Assembly (NCBI RefSeq): GCF_003626755.1
Contig: NZ_RBCJ01000003.1
Span: 997,859-1,061,858 of the forward strand
DNA from: Ulvibacterium marinum
Lineage (GTDB): Bacteria > Bacteroidota > Bacteroidia > Flavobacteriales > Flavobacteriaceae
Direction of reading: 5' to 3'
Length of the DNA stretch: 64,000 bases
Both the position numbers and the translations under genes were made by a program. The notes under the pieces are model-generated. The model saw only the letters and a program-made list of their open reading frames with translations, searched no databases and was not told the origin of the DNA. Positions 34,051-42,431 of the stretch are shown here, piece by piece (within the stretch, counting starts at the first letter, position 1; every line of letters starts with the position of its first letter).

Positions 34051-35382
34051 TTAGATTTTCGGCTCCCAACCGTTTTCGTATTCCCTTTTCCAATTTTTCA
34101 TGGCTTTTTCACTGTTCAGCACCTTTCCGGTAGTGGTATCGATCTTTAGCATTTCCCCGGCATCCTGGGCCATGTTGCCCAGATGGCACAGCATAGTGGA
34201 GAAGCTGGCATCGTTGATGTCTGCATGAAGGGACTGATCTTTTCGAATGGCCGCAAAAAAGTTGCCTACGTGATCTACGTCCAATCCGCCTATACCTTGG
34301 GTATTGGTCGTTGCACTGGCCGATTTTTCATACTCAGCCTTTATGGGATTCCCCTGAAGATCGAACAACTTATAGAAGTTGCGATCCAATTGAATGGATC
34401 CCTTGCTTCCATAAATAGTGATGCCCCTTCCTGGTCGGGTCGGTTTTAACACACCGCGACTGTGTCCCGTCCATGTGATAAATTTATTACCGGGAAAAGC
34501 ATAAGTCACCTGTTGGTTGTCCACAAACTCCCAATCATCGTCATAAGTGTATTTCCCCCCGAATGAAGTAACCGTTTCGGGTAGGTCCACGCCCAAGGCC
34601 CAGCGGCAGATATCGATTTCATGGGTTCCGTTGTTGTGTACCTCACCGGTACCCCAGGTGCGGAACCAATGCCAATTGTAGGGATGGATATTGTCCCGAT
34701 AACTTTCTCGGGGAGCAGGGCCTTGCCAAAGCTCCCAATCCAAGGATTTGGGTACGGGTATTTTGTTTCCCTTACCTATGGAACCCCGATTGTTGGAGTA
34801 GTAGGCCTCACCTTTGTAGACGTCGCCAATAATTCCATTTCGGATATCCTCAATGGCCATGATGGAGGTCCGTGCCGAACGTTGCTGGTTGCCCATTTGC
34901 ACCTTCTTACCATATTTTTTCTGGGCCTGAACCAAAAGTTGATTTTCATGTGCGTTGTGGCTACATGGTTTTTCCACATACACATGTTTTCCAGCCTGGA
35001 GCGCCATAATGGCCATGGGTGCATGCCAATGTTCCGGAGTGGCGATAAAGACGGCATCCACGTCCTTGTCCTCCAAAATCTTTCGGAAATCCTTTTCTAC
35101 CTTGGGCACATAACCAATATTCTCTTGGCACCAGGCATTGTGCTCCTCAATAATTCTGTCATCAACATCACAATTGTATAGAATTAGGGCATTACTATCC
35201 GCATGTATGGCCTTTACATGGGCCTTGGCCCGGCTCCGTACCCCGATAACGGCGCAATTGATATGATCATTGGCCCCAAGGACGCGGGCGTTGCCCAAAT
35301 TGGGCATTACCAGTCCGCCCAAGGTAATTGCCGCGGTACCCGCCGTTGTTTTTTTAATAAACTCCCTTCTGTTCGTACTCAT
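34051..35382 (-). CDS. Gfo/Idh/MocA-family oxidoreductase, Tat-exported
   Basis: 443 residues. Tat signal NRREFIKKTTAGTAAITLGG, then a Rossmann fold with CAVIGVRSRAKAHVKAI and VFIATPEHWHAPMAIMALQAGKHVYVEKPCSHN (conserved E-K-P). The C-terminal domain has HWFRTWGTGEVHNNGTHEIDICRWALGVDLPE, with the H-E-I-D catalytic motif. It is a different subfamily from its downstream neighbour, so the pair may catalyse successive or opposite steps. The gap to the upstream isomerase gene is 10 bases. Confidence 0.92.
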   Translation of the reverse strand: MSTNRREFIKKTTAGTAAITLGGLVMPNLGNARVLGANDHINCAVIGVRSRAKAHVKAIHADSNALILYNCDVDDRIIEEHNAWCQENIGYVPKVEKDFRKILEDKDVDAVFIATPEHWHAPMAIMALQAGKHVYVEKPCSHNAHENQLLVQAQKKYGKKVQMGNQQRSARTSIMAIEDIRNGIIGDVYKGEAYYSNNRGSIGKGNKIPVPKSLDWELWQGPAPRESYRDNIHPYNWHWFRTWGTGEVHNNGTHEIDICRWALGVDLPETVTSFGGKYTYDDDWEFVDNQQVTYAFPGNKFITWTGHSRGVLKPTRPGRGITIYGSKGSIQLDRNFYKLFDLQGNPIKAEYEKSASATTNTQGIGGLDVDHVGNFFAAIRKDQSLHADINDASFSTMLCHLGNMAQDAGEMLKIDTTTGKVLNSEKAMKNWKREYENGWEPKI

Positions 35383-35392
35383 TTGGTTTAAG

Positions 35393-36241
35393 TTATAAGG
35401 TTGATAAAATGCCTTTGACGTAGCCCATGGATTCGGCCATTCCCGGCAGTGGATCCTTTGCTTCCGCTTCGTATTCCAAAGCCAGTGTGCCTTGGTATTC
35501 TATTTTTTGTATTGTTCTTAAAAAGGTTGGAAAATCGATGGTACCCCTGCCTATAATACAGGTCTCCCCTTCGGCCTTTGCCGCGGTAACATCCTTTAGG
35601 TGGATATCAAAGACCCGATCCGAAAAAGCGGTGACATCCGCCGCAGGATCGCGACCGATACGATGGGCATGGCCGATATCAATACATAGTCCCATACGGG
35701 AATCCCGGTTTTGAACCTTTACATAGGCATCCTCAGGACTGGAATACAGTTTATCTCCTGGTCCATGGTTATGAATGGCGAGCTTAATATCGGTTTCCTT
35801 TACTTTTTCTTCCACATAATCCAATAATTCATGGTTAGGCACCCCGATGATCATTTTCATGCCGGCGGTCTGGGCATAGGTAAAGGCCTGATCCACCTCG
35901 TCCTTGGTCTTCATATAAATTACCCCGGCACCATACAGCTCAACGCCTTTCTGTTTGCATAGGGCCACTGCCTTTTCAATAGTTTCCTTATCGGAATCCA
36001 AGGGAAGGTGCATGCTCTTAAAAGTAATCCGATCCACTCCGCATCGCAAGGTCATATCCAGGGCCTCTTCCATGGAAAATTCACGAAGCGTATAGGAGGC
36101 CACCCCAAGCTTTAGGACTACTTCCACTGGGTCTGGAGTACCCTTTAAACCGGATGCCTTGGCTATTTCCGGAAGGGTAACAGTCGTGACCCCTACAATT
36201 CCGGCGGATGCTTTTTTTATAAAATTTCTTCTACTTTTCAT
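35393..36241 (-). CDS. Tat-exported sugar isomerase/epimerase-like TIM barrel
   Basis: 282 residues. Signal KSRRNFIKKASAGIVGV, then a xylose-isomerase-like barrel: LKLGVASYTLREFSMEEALDMTLRCGVDRITFKSMHLPL, LYGAGVIYMK, IKLAIHNHGPGD, RMGLCIDIGHAHRIGRDPA, VFDIHLKDVTA, TLALEYEAEA. Metal ligands occur in HNHG, CIDIGH, HLKD and LEYE. First gene of the operon with two Gfo/Idh/MocA enzymes, the standard combination for oxidised (3-keto) sugar processing in the periplasm. Confidence 0.9.
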   Translation of the reverse strand: MKSRRNFIKKASAGIVGVTTVTLPEIAKASGLKGTPDPVEVVLKLGVASYTLREFSMEEALDMTLRCGVDRITFKSMHLPLDSDKETIEKAVALCKQKGVELYGAGVIYMKTKDEVDQAFTYAQTAGMKMIIGVPNHELLDYVEEKVKETDIKLAIHNHGPGDKLYSSPEDAYVKVQNRDSRMGLCIDIGHAHRIGRDPAADVTAFSDRVFDIHLKDVTAAKAEGETCIIGRGTIDFPTFLRTIQKIEYQGTLALEYEAEAKDPLPGMAESMGYVKGILSTL

Positions 36242-36428
36242 ATCGGTCTTCCTCTTTATTCCCTAGTCCCATCTTTGTACCGTTACGGACTGCGTTTTGG
36301 ATGGTGCCTTTTCTATATGGAACAGGCAAAAACCAGCAGGGAAAATCTACAACGTTTGCGTAAATTTAGGTACAACTGGATTCAAAAGCCACTAAACTAT
36401 GACTATCCGATAAATTTACAAATAAAAA

Positions 36429-36450
36429 AGCGACCGAATTAGGGTCGCTT
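36429..36450. terminator. Bidirectional hairpin terminator
   Basis: AAGCGACC (36429-36436) pairs with GGTCGCTT (36443-36450). The minus strand continues into a T-rich run. It lies 25 bases beyond the msrA stop codon. Confidence 0.8.
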
Positions 36451-36474
36451 TGCAATTGATGATCAAAAAAAGGA

Positions 36475-37173
36475 TTAATGCGAATCCTTCTTTAGATAAT
36501 CCCCGAAATTCTTTTTAAACCGATTGAGACGTGGAATGGACACGTTGGTGATATAGGAATTATTGGGATGTTTTCGTTCGTAATCCTGATGGTATTCTTC
36601 AGCCTTCCAAAACTTACTGAATTCAGTGACTTCTGTGGTGATAGGTGCGCCCTCATAGACGTTTTGCTCCTTTAAGGCCGCTATATAACCGTCTATGATT
36701 TTCTTTTCCTGTACATTCTTATAAAAGGCAACGGAACGGTATTGTGGTCCCCGATCAGGCCCTTGCCGATTTAAGGTGGTGGGATCATGGGAACCGAAAA
36801 ACACCTGTACCAATTCTACAAAGGATATCACTTTAGGATCGTAGTAGACTTCCACGGCCTCGGCATGCGTGGTTTGTCCGCGGGCTACTTGCTCATAGGA
36901 TGGATTTTCCTCACTTCCACCAGAATATCCGGAAACGACCTCTTTGACCCCTCTTACACTCTCAAAAATGGCCTCCACACACCAAAAACAACCACTAGCA
37001 AAATACGCGGTCTCGTAGGCACTTAAGTCTTGGGATGACATTTGGGCCATTTCCTTGTTTTCTTCCTGGCCCATGGTATCAATGACCACTTTTTTGTTTT
37101 CATTGGCCTTGGATTGGCAACTACCCAAAACCAAGAAGGAAAGGACCAAAAAGAACGTTTTTAAGATTTTCAT
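36475..37173 (-). CDS. msrA: Peptide-methionine (S)-S-oxide reductase, lipoprotein
   Basis: 232 residues from the ATG at 37173; the frame is open to 37233, but the lipoprotein signal (MKILKTFFLVLSFLVLGSC) starts at this ATG. The active site is G61-C62-F-W-C65, followed by V-E-A-I-F and VVSGYSGG, YEQVARGQTTHAEAVEVYYDP, FFGSHDPTTLNRQGPDRGPQYRS, a full-length MsrA. The lipid anchor places it in the periplasm, repairing oxidised exported proteins. Monocistronic with its own terminator. Confidence 0.94.
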   Translation of the reverse strand: MKILKTFFLVLSFLVLGSCQSKANENKKVVIDTMGQEENKEMAQMSSQDLSAYETAYFASGCFWCVEAIFESVRGVKEVVSGYSGGSEENPSYEQVARGQTTHAEAVEVYYDPKVISFVELVQVFFGSHDPTTLNRQGPDRGPQYRSVAFYKNVQEKKIIDGYIAALKEQNVYEGAPITTEVTEFSKFWKAEEYHQDYERKHPNNSYITNVSIPRLNRFKKNFGDYLKKDSH

Positions 37174-37234
37174 GTGTTTAAAATTTTTAACTGTCTGTAA
37201 ATAAGATATATAAAAATTTAAGAACCCATGCAAC

Positions 37235-37253
37235 CCTGCCTACGGCAGGCAGG
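37235..37253. repeat. REP-like short palindrome, copy 2
   Basis: CCTGCCTACGGCAGGCAGG, one base different from the copy at 7244-7262; located upstream of msrA. Confidence 0.65.
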
Positions 37254-37619
37254 CACTTGTTGCATTCGTTCTCTCATGAATTTATTTTAGTCGTTTCACT
37301 TTGTGTAGTTTTTGATTAAAAAAATTCATGTTCGTTTCATGTATTTTTCTTTTTCAGGGTTTGTAGCCGAAGTTACCACCTCCTTACGGGAACTTTGGTT
37401 AAAAAATGTTAACGTTTCGGTATACGAATATAGGCAACTTCCCAATTTACATTCTCCACAGGTATAAAATAAAAGGACGCTTTTGATACATTACGATACG
37501 GATATACCTAATATGACTCCAAAACATTTGCATAGGTATTTCAATGGGCTTATCTAAAGGAAAGCATATAAATGAAATAATTACGGGGATTGGTGTTTTG
37601 GTTGGATACTTCAGCAGAG

Positions 37620-37709
37620 AGCATAACAAAAACGAGCACTTATTGTCCCGATAACCAGTGACAGAATAGGATAAAAGTGTAAATTAGGGCGGATGTAACC
37701 AGTTATGCT
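37620..37709. repeat. attC-like imperfect palindrome upstream of SnoaL gene
   Basis: AGCATAAC (37620-37627) is the exact reverse complement of GTTATGCT (37702-37709). The enclosed 74 bases are only partly self-complementary. It ends 83 bases before the SnoaL-like gene. Confidence 0.35.
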
Positions 37710-37792
37710 TCATTATGACCAACTGAATTGAGAAATAACAAACGGGAAAGCCGAAAACCGACCAGAGTAGGCACTAAAGAACAACCAAAATC

Positions 37793-38200
37793 ATGACAAC
37801 TGAACAAAACACTCAAATTATTGACTCTTTGTACAACGCTTTTTCAACTGGTGATATGCCAACTGTTCTGGGATTGATGCATCCTAAAATTGAATGGAAT
37901 GAAGCCGAAAGTAACTCGCTTGCAGATGGTAATCCTTACATTGGTCCAGATGCAATTTTAGAAGGTGTATTTGCTCGTCTTGGAGCTAACCATGAGCACT
38001 TTGGGTTGCAGGATGTTAAAGTCCACGGCATGAACGACAGTAAAGTCTTAGCTACTTTACGATATGATGCCAAAGTGAAAGCAACTGGCAAGGCTTATAA
38101 TGCACAAGCCGCACATCTATGGACGCTTAACGATGAAGGAAAAATTACTGCCTTTCAACAATATGTGGATACTAAGAAATTGGCAGACTCTGAAAAGTAA
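37793..38200 (+). CDS. SnoaL-like/NTF2-fold protein
   Basis: 135 residues, single domain: IIDSLYNAFSTGDMPTVLGLMHPKIEWNEAE, GPDAILEGVFARL, KVLATLRYDAKVKATGKAYNAQAAHLWTLNDEGKITAFQQYVDT. This is the cone-shaped NTF2/SnoaL fold used by polyketide cyclases, ketosteroid isomerase-like and epoxide hydrolase-like enzymes; the precise reaction cannot be read. The gene stands alone in a low-GC stretch and is bracketed by two attC-like palindromes, which suggests acquisition as a cassette. Confidence 0.8.
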   Translation: MTTEQNTQIIDSLYNAFSTGDMPTVLGLMHPKIEWNEAESNSLADGNPYIGPDAILEGVFARLGANHEHFGLQDVKVHGMNDSKVLATLRYDAKVKATGKAYNAQAAHLWTLNDEGKITAFQQYVDTKKLADSEK

Positions 38201-38241
38201 TTTTAATTACATCGGTTGATAAGTGACTATAAATAACGAAA

Positions 38242-38353
38242 GCACAACAATGGGTATAAAACATAGGACGGACAGTGCTTTCAGCAAGTTTAGTCGCGGT
38301 GGAAAAATACGCAGCTCCGAAATGTCCTACGTTTCATACACTCACCGTTGGGC
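38242..38353 (+). repeat. attC-like imperfect palindrome downstream of SnoaL gene
   Basis: Starts GCACAAC and ends GTTGGGC, which fits the attC core GTTRRRY. Arm 38246-38269 (AAC..GTAT.AAAC.TAGGAC) faces arm 38324-38349 with most mismatches being A/G, meaning G-T pairs in a fold. The 54-base middle has no frame. It lies 42 bases after the SnoaL stop. Confidence 0.5.
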
Positions 38354-38462
38354 ATTCATTTAGAAGAAAGGGTGGCATTTGAGCACCAGATAAATGGAGA
38401 CTGATTGAATATTCTGCAATAAGTAGGGTAATAGAAAAGAATAATATTCTAAATTTTTAAGA

Positions 38463-40091
38463 ATGGAAGGATTAATAATGGATTATCCGCTGACAACAAA
38501 TACTATTCTTGAGTATGGAAACAACGTGTATCATCATAAAAAAATAATAACCCATTTACCAGATGGAACGCGACATGAGTATCGTTTTGGTGATATGTAT
38601 AAACGCTGTAAAAAATTAGCCAATGCGTTAACCCGGAAGTTAGGAATCACAAAAGGTGATATGGTGGGCACTTTTGCTTGGAATCATGGTCCTCATGTAG
38701 AATTATACTATGGGGTATCTGGTATGGGAGCTGTTTGCCACACTATAAATATTCGATTGTCTAGCCATCAAATAGAATATATTATCAATAATTCGGAAGA
38801 TAAAGTGATTTTTGTTGATGCTACATTAGTCCCCCTTTTAGAAAAAATTGCTCCGCTACTGGAGACTGTAGAATATTACATTTTAATAAATGCAGCTGAA
38901 GATTTTACAACTACTTTACCAAATACATTGCATTATGAAGATTTGCTCGCTGACCAATCAGAAGATTTTGAGTGGCCTACGTTAAATGAAAATGATGCTT
39001 GCGGTTTGTGTTATACAAGCGGAACAACAGGTTTTCCAAAAGGGGTTTTGTATTCTCATAGGTCAACCTTTTTACACGCGACAACGATTATATCACCAAA
39101 TGCAGGAAATTTTAGCAATAGAGATACAGTTTTATTGATTGTGCCCCAATTTCATGTCATGGCATGGGGTTTTCCATACTTGTGTCTCTTGTCCGGATCA
39201 AACATGGTACTCCCTTCTTCCAATTTGCAGCCTGAAGCCATTATTAAAATTCTTAAAGAAGAAAAAGTGAATAAAGCCAATGGTGTTCCAACTATATGGT
39301 TAGGCGTGTATGATGCCATGAAAATGAATCCTCCCAAAGAAAAATTAGCCCTCGAAGAATATATTGTTGGTGGTTCTGCATTGCCAAAAAGTCTTATTGA
39401 AGGTTTTGAGAAAGATTTCGGAATAAGAGGTGTTCACGCCTGGGGAATGACCGAAACATCTCCTCTAGGAACAGTAAGTCGAATACAGTCAAAACATGAG
39501 CGTTTATCAGAAAATGAAAAATTAGATATTCGCGCGAAGCAAGGTACTGCATTTCCAGGTGTAGAATTAAGGATTGTAACAGATGATGGGACTTTGGCCC
39601 CTACAGATGGTAAAACCATGGGAGAACTACAAGTAAAAGGGGCATGGACCGTAAGCTCCTACTTTAAGACGAATAATCATGAAAGCTTTACAGAAGATGG
39701 TTGGTTTAAAACAGGTGATGTGAGCACAATTGATGAAGATGGTTATATGGAAATCAAGGACAGAGCCAAAGACCTTATAAAAAGTGGCGGTGAATGGATC
39801 TCCAGTGTAGCACTGGAATCTGCATTAATGGCGCACCCTAAAATTAAAGAAGCTGCTGTAATTGCGATATCAGATGAAAAATGGGTAGAAAAACCTTTGG
39901 CTTCAATAGTCTTGGTGCATAATGAAGATAAAATTTTAGATGAAGAATTAATTGAATTTTTATCAAGAGACTTTGTAAAATATCAAATTCCCAAAGACTA
40001 TGTTTATATAAAGGAAGTGCCAAAAACTAGCGTTGGTAAGTTTGATAAAAAAGAGATTAGAAGACTTTTTTCCGAAGGAAAACTTAATTAA
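38463..40091 (+). CDS. Acyl-CoA synthetase (AMP-binding, fatty acid ligase)
   Basis: 542 residues. ANL-superfamily motifs: GLCYTSGTTGFPKGVLYSHRS (phosphate loop), VHAWGMTETSPLGT (A5), GWFKTGDVSTIDEDGYMEIKDRAKDLIKSGGEWISS (A7-A8 hinge) and VPKTSVGKFDKKEIR (A10 lysine). This is close to long/medium-chain fatty acid CoA ligases. Its AT-rich codon use contrasts with genes on both sides, so it may have been acquired. It has no operon partner; the preferred start is the first ATG at 38463, with an alternative six codons later. Confidence 0.92.
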   Translation: MEGLIMDYPLTTNTILEYGNNVYHHKKIITHLPDGTRHEYRFGDMYKRCKKLANALTRKLGITKGDMVGTFAWNHGPHVELYYGVSGMGAVCHTINIRLSSHQIEYIINNSEDKVIFVDATLVPLLEKIAPLLETVEYYILINAAEDFTTTLPNTLHYEDLLADQSEDFEWPTLNENDACGLCYTSGTTGFPKGVLYSHRSTFLHATTIISPNAGNFSNRDTVLLIVPQFHVMAWGFPYLCLLSGSNMVLPSSNLQPEAIIKILKEEKVNKANGVPTIWLGVYDAMKMNPPKEKLALEEYIVGGSALPKSLIEGFEKDFGIRGVHAWGMTETSPLGTVSRIQSKHERLSENEKLDIRAKQGTAFPGVELRIVTDDGTLAPTDGKTMGELQVKGAWTVSSYFKTNNHESFTEDGWFKTGDVSTIDEDGYMEIKDRAKDLIKSGGEWISSVALESALMAHPKIKEAAVIAISDEKWVEKPLASIVLVHNEDKILDEELIEFLSRDFVKYQIPKDYVYIKEVPKTSVGKFDKKEIRRLFSEGKLN

Positions 40092-40163
40092 GTAGAATAA
40101 CCGCTGATTAGAATAAAATATAAAGGAAAAACGAAATGCCAACAAGGTATCCTATGAAAAGTC

Positions 40164-40301
40164 CTAATCCAGTTCCCTAGTTAATAATATTTTCTCCTCG
40201 CGGTCCACGCTTATCTTGGTTTTAAGAGTAGCATTTCCGATTGTAAAATTGGCTCCATGCCTTTTCTGTAGTAAGGCATAATTTCCTTTGCCATCTTCCT
40301 T
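40164..40301 (-). pseudogene. C-terminal gene remnant
   Basis: On the minus strand a 45-codon open stretch with no start codon, preceded by an in-frame TAA (40302-40304) and ending TAG. It reads like real protein (KRHGANFTIGNATLKTKISVD, then REEKILLTRELD). I do not recognise the family. It marks the edge of the low-GC islet. Confidence 0.35.
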
Positions 40302-40321
40302 TTAAAGCGTTATTCTTATTA

Positions 40322-40351
40322 TTGCCTAAACAAATACATATCATACATTTG
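40322..40351 (+). promoter_or_regulatory. Bacteroidota-type promoter for the M23 gene
   Basis: TACATTTG at 40344-40351 is an exact TAnnTTTG -7 element, with TTG at 40322-40324 as a -33 element 19 bases upstream. The start codon at 40356 is so close that the mRNA would be almost leaderless. Confidence 0.6.
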
Positions 40352-40355
40352 AGGT

Positions 40356-41033
40356 ATGCATATCCTGGAACAAACCTTAAACGGAATTTCACAACTAGTA
40401 GCCATAATGGATGCTAAAATTCCGGTAAGGGCCTATACACCGATCGACTTATCTACCCATAACCCGGATTTGGAAGAGGTGGCCGTCACAGATCCCGACC
40501 AATGCCAGGCCTATATTGATCAAGTCCTAAAACAACATTCAGCGGCGGTAGCCTATGGCGGCTATTTGGAACAGCGGAATCTTTATGCGGATAAGTCGGG
40601 CTTTGCCACCCAAGGAAAGCCACCCCGAAACGTTCATTTGGGGATGGATTTTTGGGCATCGGCCGGAACTCAAGTAGTAACTCCATTGAAGGGAAAGGTG
40701 CATAGTTTTCAAAACAACACCACGCCCGGGGACTATGGCCCTACAATAATCCTGGTACATGAAGTCAAGGGCATGACCTTCCATACACTCTATGGGCATC
40801 TTTCCCTGGAATCCTTGGAGGGTTTATACAAGGGAAAGGAACTCCAACCGGGAGAGACCCTGGCTACCTTGGGTACGCCGGATATCAATGGAAACTATGC
40901 CCCGCACCTCCATTTTCAAATTATCCAGGATCTACAAAACAACCAGGGCGATTATCCTGGAGTATGTTCCCGTACGGACTTGGATTTCTATTCCCGCAAC
41001 TGTCCGAACCCCAATCTTCTACTTAAACTATAG
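40356..41033 (+). CDS. M23-family metallopeptidase
   Basis: 225 residues. The LytM-type core has NVHLGMDFWASAGTQVVTPLKGKVHSF (H-x3-D zinc ligands), TFHTLYGHLS and YAPHLHFQI (H-x-H). There is no signal peptide, so unlike typical peptidoglycan endopeptidases the protein may be cytoplasmic; the N-terminal 75 residues form a separate small domain. This variant is also known as a fused domain in larger flavobacterial proteins. An ATG at 40407 is an alternative start if the transcript begins at about 40357. Confidence 0.85.
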   Translation: MHILEQTLNGISQLVAIMDAKIPVRAYTPIDLSTHNPDLEEVAVTDPDQCQAYIDQVLKQHSAAVAYGGYLEQRNLYADKSGFATQGKPPRNVHLGMDFWASAGTQVVTPLKGKVHSFQNNTTPGDYGPTIILVHEVKGMTFHTLYGHLSLESLEGLYKGKELQPGETLATLGTPDINGNYAPHLHFQIIQDLQNNQGDYPGVCSRTDLDFYSRNCPNPNLLLKL

Positions 41034-41039
41034 GTAGGG

Positions 41040-42110
41040 CTAAGCGAAACTGTAATCCGTATAGCCAGTTTCATCTGCGGTATAAAACGTATTTTGATCG
41101 GGTTCGTTGAGCTCCAATCCCTCTTCCAAGCGTTTGGGCAGATCCGGATTGGCCAAAAGAGGCCTACCGAAGGCGACCAGATCACCCTTGCCGTTTTCAA
41201 GATCTTTCTCCGCACGCTCTTTGTCATATCCGCCACTCAAGATAAATGTCCCTGCAAAAGCCTTTCGCATCGTTTCCTTGGTTTGTTGCGGGACTTCAGG
41301 GGCACCTAAGGCGGAATGGTCTACCACATGGAGATACACCAAGCCCAGATTGGAAAGCCCTTGGGTCAATTCGAAATAGGCCTCATCGATACCCTCAAAA
41401 ATGCCCATACCGTTAAAAACACCATAGGGCGAAAGCCGAATCCCGGTTCTATCGGCTCCTATGGCCTCGGCAACGGCCTGGGCCACTTCCAAGGGAAATC
41501 TATTTCTGTTGGCCGCACTACCGCCATAGGTATCCTTCCTTTGGTTGGTAGTCGGATTAATGAATTGGTCTATGAGGTACCCATTGGCGCCATGAGGTTC
41601 TACACCATCAAAACCGGCCTCTATGGCATTTTTGGCTGCCTGGACATATTCGTTTTTGGCTGTTTCTATGTCCTGCAGGCTCATTTCCTTGGCCAAGGGA
41701 TAGGTCTGCATCCCGTTTTGATCGGTATACATTTCACCCTCAAGTGGCACGGCAGAGGGGGCAAGGACCGTGGTTCCCTCAGGCATATTGTCCGGGTGCG
41801 AAACCCGCCCCGTATGCATAAGTTGAATGAATATCTTCCCATTTTCCCGGTGTACCGCTTCCGTCACCTTTTTCCAACCCTTTATCTGCGCATCACTATA
41901 TATTCCTGGAATACGCGCATAGCCTACCCCATTGGGAGAGGGTGATGTGCCTTCCGTAATAAGCAGCCCAGCACTCGCCCTTTGGGCGTAATAGGTGGCC
42001 ATTAAGTCATTGGGGATGTTATCTAAAGCCCGGCAACGGGTCATGGGGGCCATAACGATCCGGTTCTTCAACGAAATCGGACCCAGGTGGTAAGATTCAA
42101 ATAGTTTCAT
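41040..42110 (-). CDS. Old yellow enzyme / alkene reductase
   Basis: 356 residues. FMN-binding TIM barrel of the OYE family: LKNRIVMAPMTRCRA, GLLITEGTSPSPNGVGYARIPGIYSD, FIQLMHTGRVSHPDN, FDGVEPHGANGYLIDQFINPTTNQR, GIRLSPYGVFNGM, FILSGGYDKERAE, VAFGRPLLANPDLP. It reduces activated C=C bonds (enones, N-ethylmaleimide, nitro compounds) with NAD(P)H, probably in electrophile stress. It converges on the M23 gene with a six-base gap. Confidence 0.92.
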   Translation of the reverse strand: MKLFESYHLGPISLKNRIVMAPMTRCRALDNIPNDLMATYYAQRASAGLLITEGTSPSPNGVGYARIPGIYSDAQIKGWKKVTEAVHRENGKIFIQLMHTGRVSHPDNMPEGTTVLAPSAVPLEGEMYTDQNGMQTYPLAKEMSLQDIETAKNEYVQAAKNAIEAGFDGVEPHGANGYLIDQFINPTTNQRKDTYGGSAANRNRFPLEVAQAVAEAIGADRTGIRLSPYGVFNGMGIFEGIDEAYFELTQGLSNLGLVYLHVVDHSALGAPEVPQQTKETMRKAFAGTFILSGGYDKERAEKDLENGKGDLVAFGRPLLANPDLPKRLEEGLELNEPDQNTFYTADETGYTDYSFA

Positions 42111-42431
42111 GTTTCTCGTTTTAGTATCTAGTTACACGTTAAAATCCTGCAATTCTATTGCAGCTGCTTTAGTTTTTATAGACACTTTGGCCCTAAGCGT
42201 TATTGGGTTAATGATTATTGCATGATTTTGGAGAGTCTACAAAATAACCGAACAACTTGGTAACACAATAATAGTTTGCAGTTTCATTGTTTCTTTAAAA
42301 ACCACGATTTCCAATCCAAAGTAGTTTGTTTTTTCCGAAGTCTGAAGATAGGAATGTTCCCCATAAATCCAAAGGAGGATGTATTTTAAACGTTGCGGAT
42401 AGTTTTTCAGCATGATTTTTTGATAAAAAGA
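42111..42431. other. Intergenic region, nothing recognised
   Basis: A 321-base gap between the OYE gene start and the first leader-peptide unit. It should hold the promoter of the OYE gene and probably that of the leader unit, but I see no clear -7 element, repeat or credible frame. Confidence 0.4.

Larger units (their letters stand above)
37174..37792. other. Intergenic region with repeat and possible remnants
   Basis: A 619-base gap. It contains a REP-like palindrome (37235-37253), a weakly transposase-like fragment (37471-37557), and an 8-base perfect inverted repeat enclosing an imperfect palindrome (37620-37709). I see no intact gene; a short minus-strand frame at 37447-37629 lacks protein-like features. 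Confidence 0.5.

Noticed and set aside
37447-37629. 60-residue minus-strand frame in the gap before the SnoaL gene
   Set aside because: No domain, no promoter, and it overlaps the opposite-strand remnant and the palindrome; composition is typical of chance frames in AT-rich DNA.
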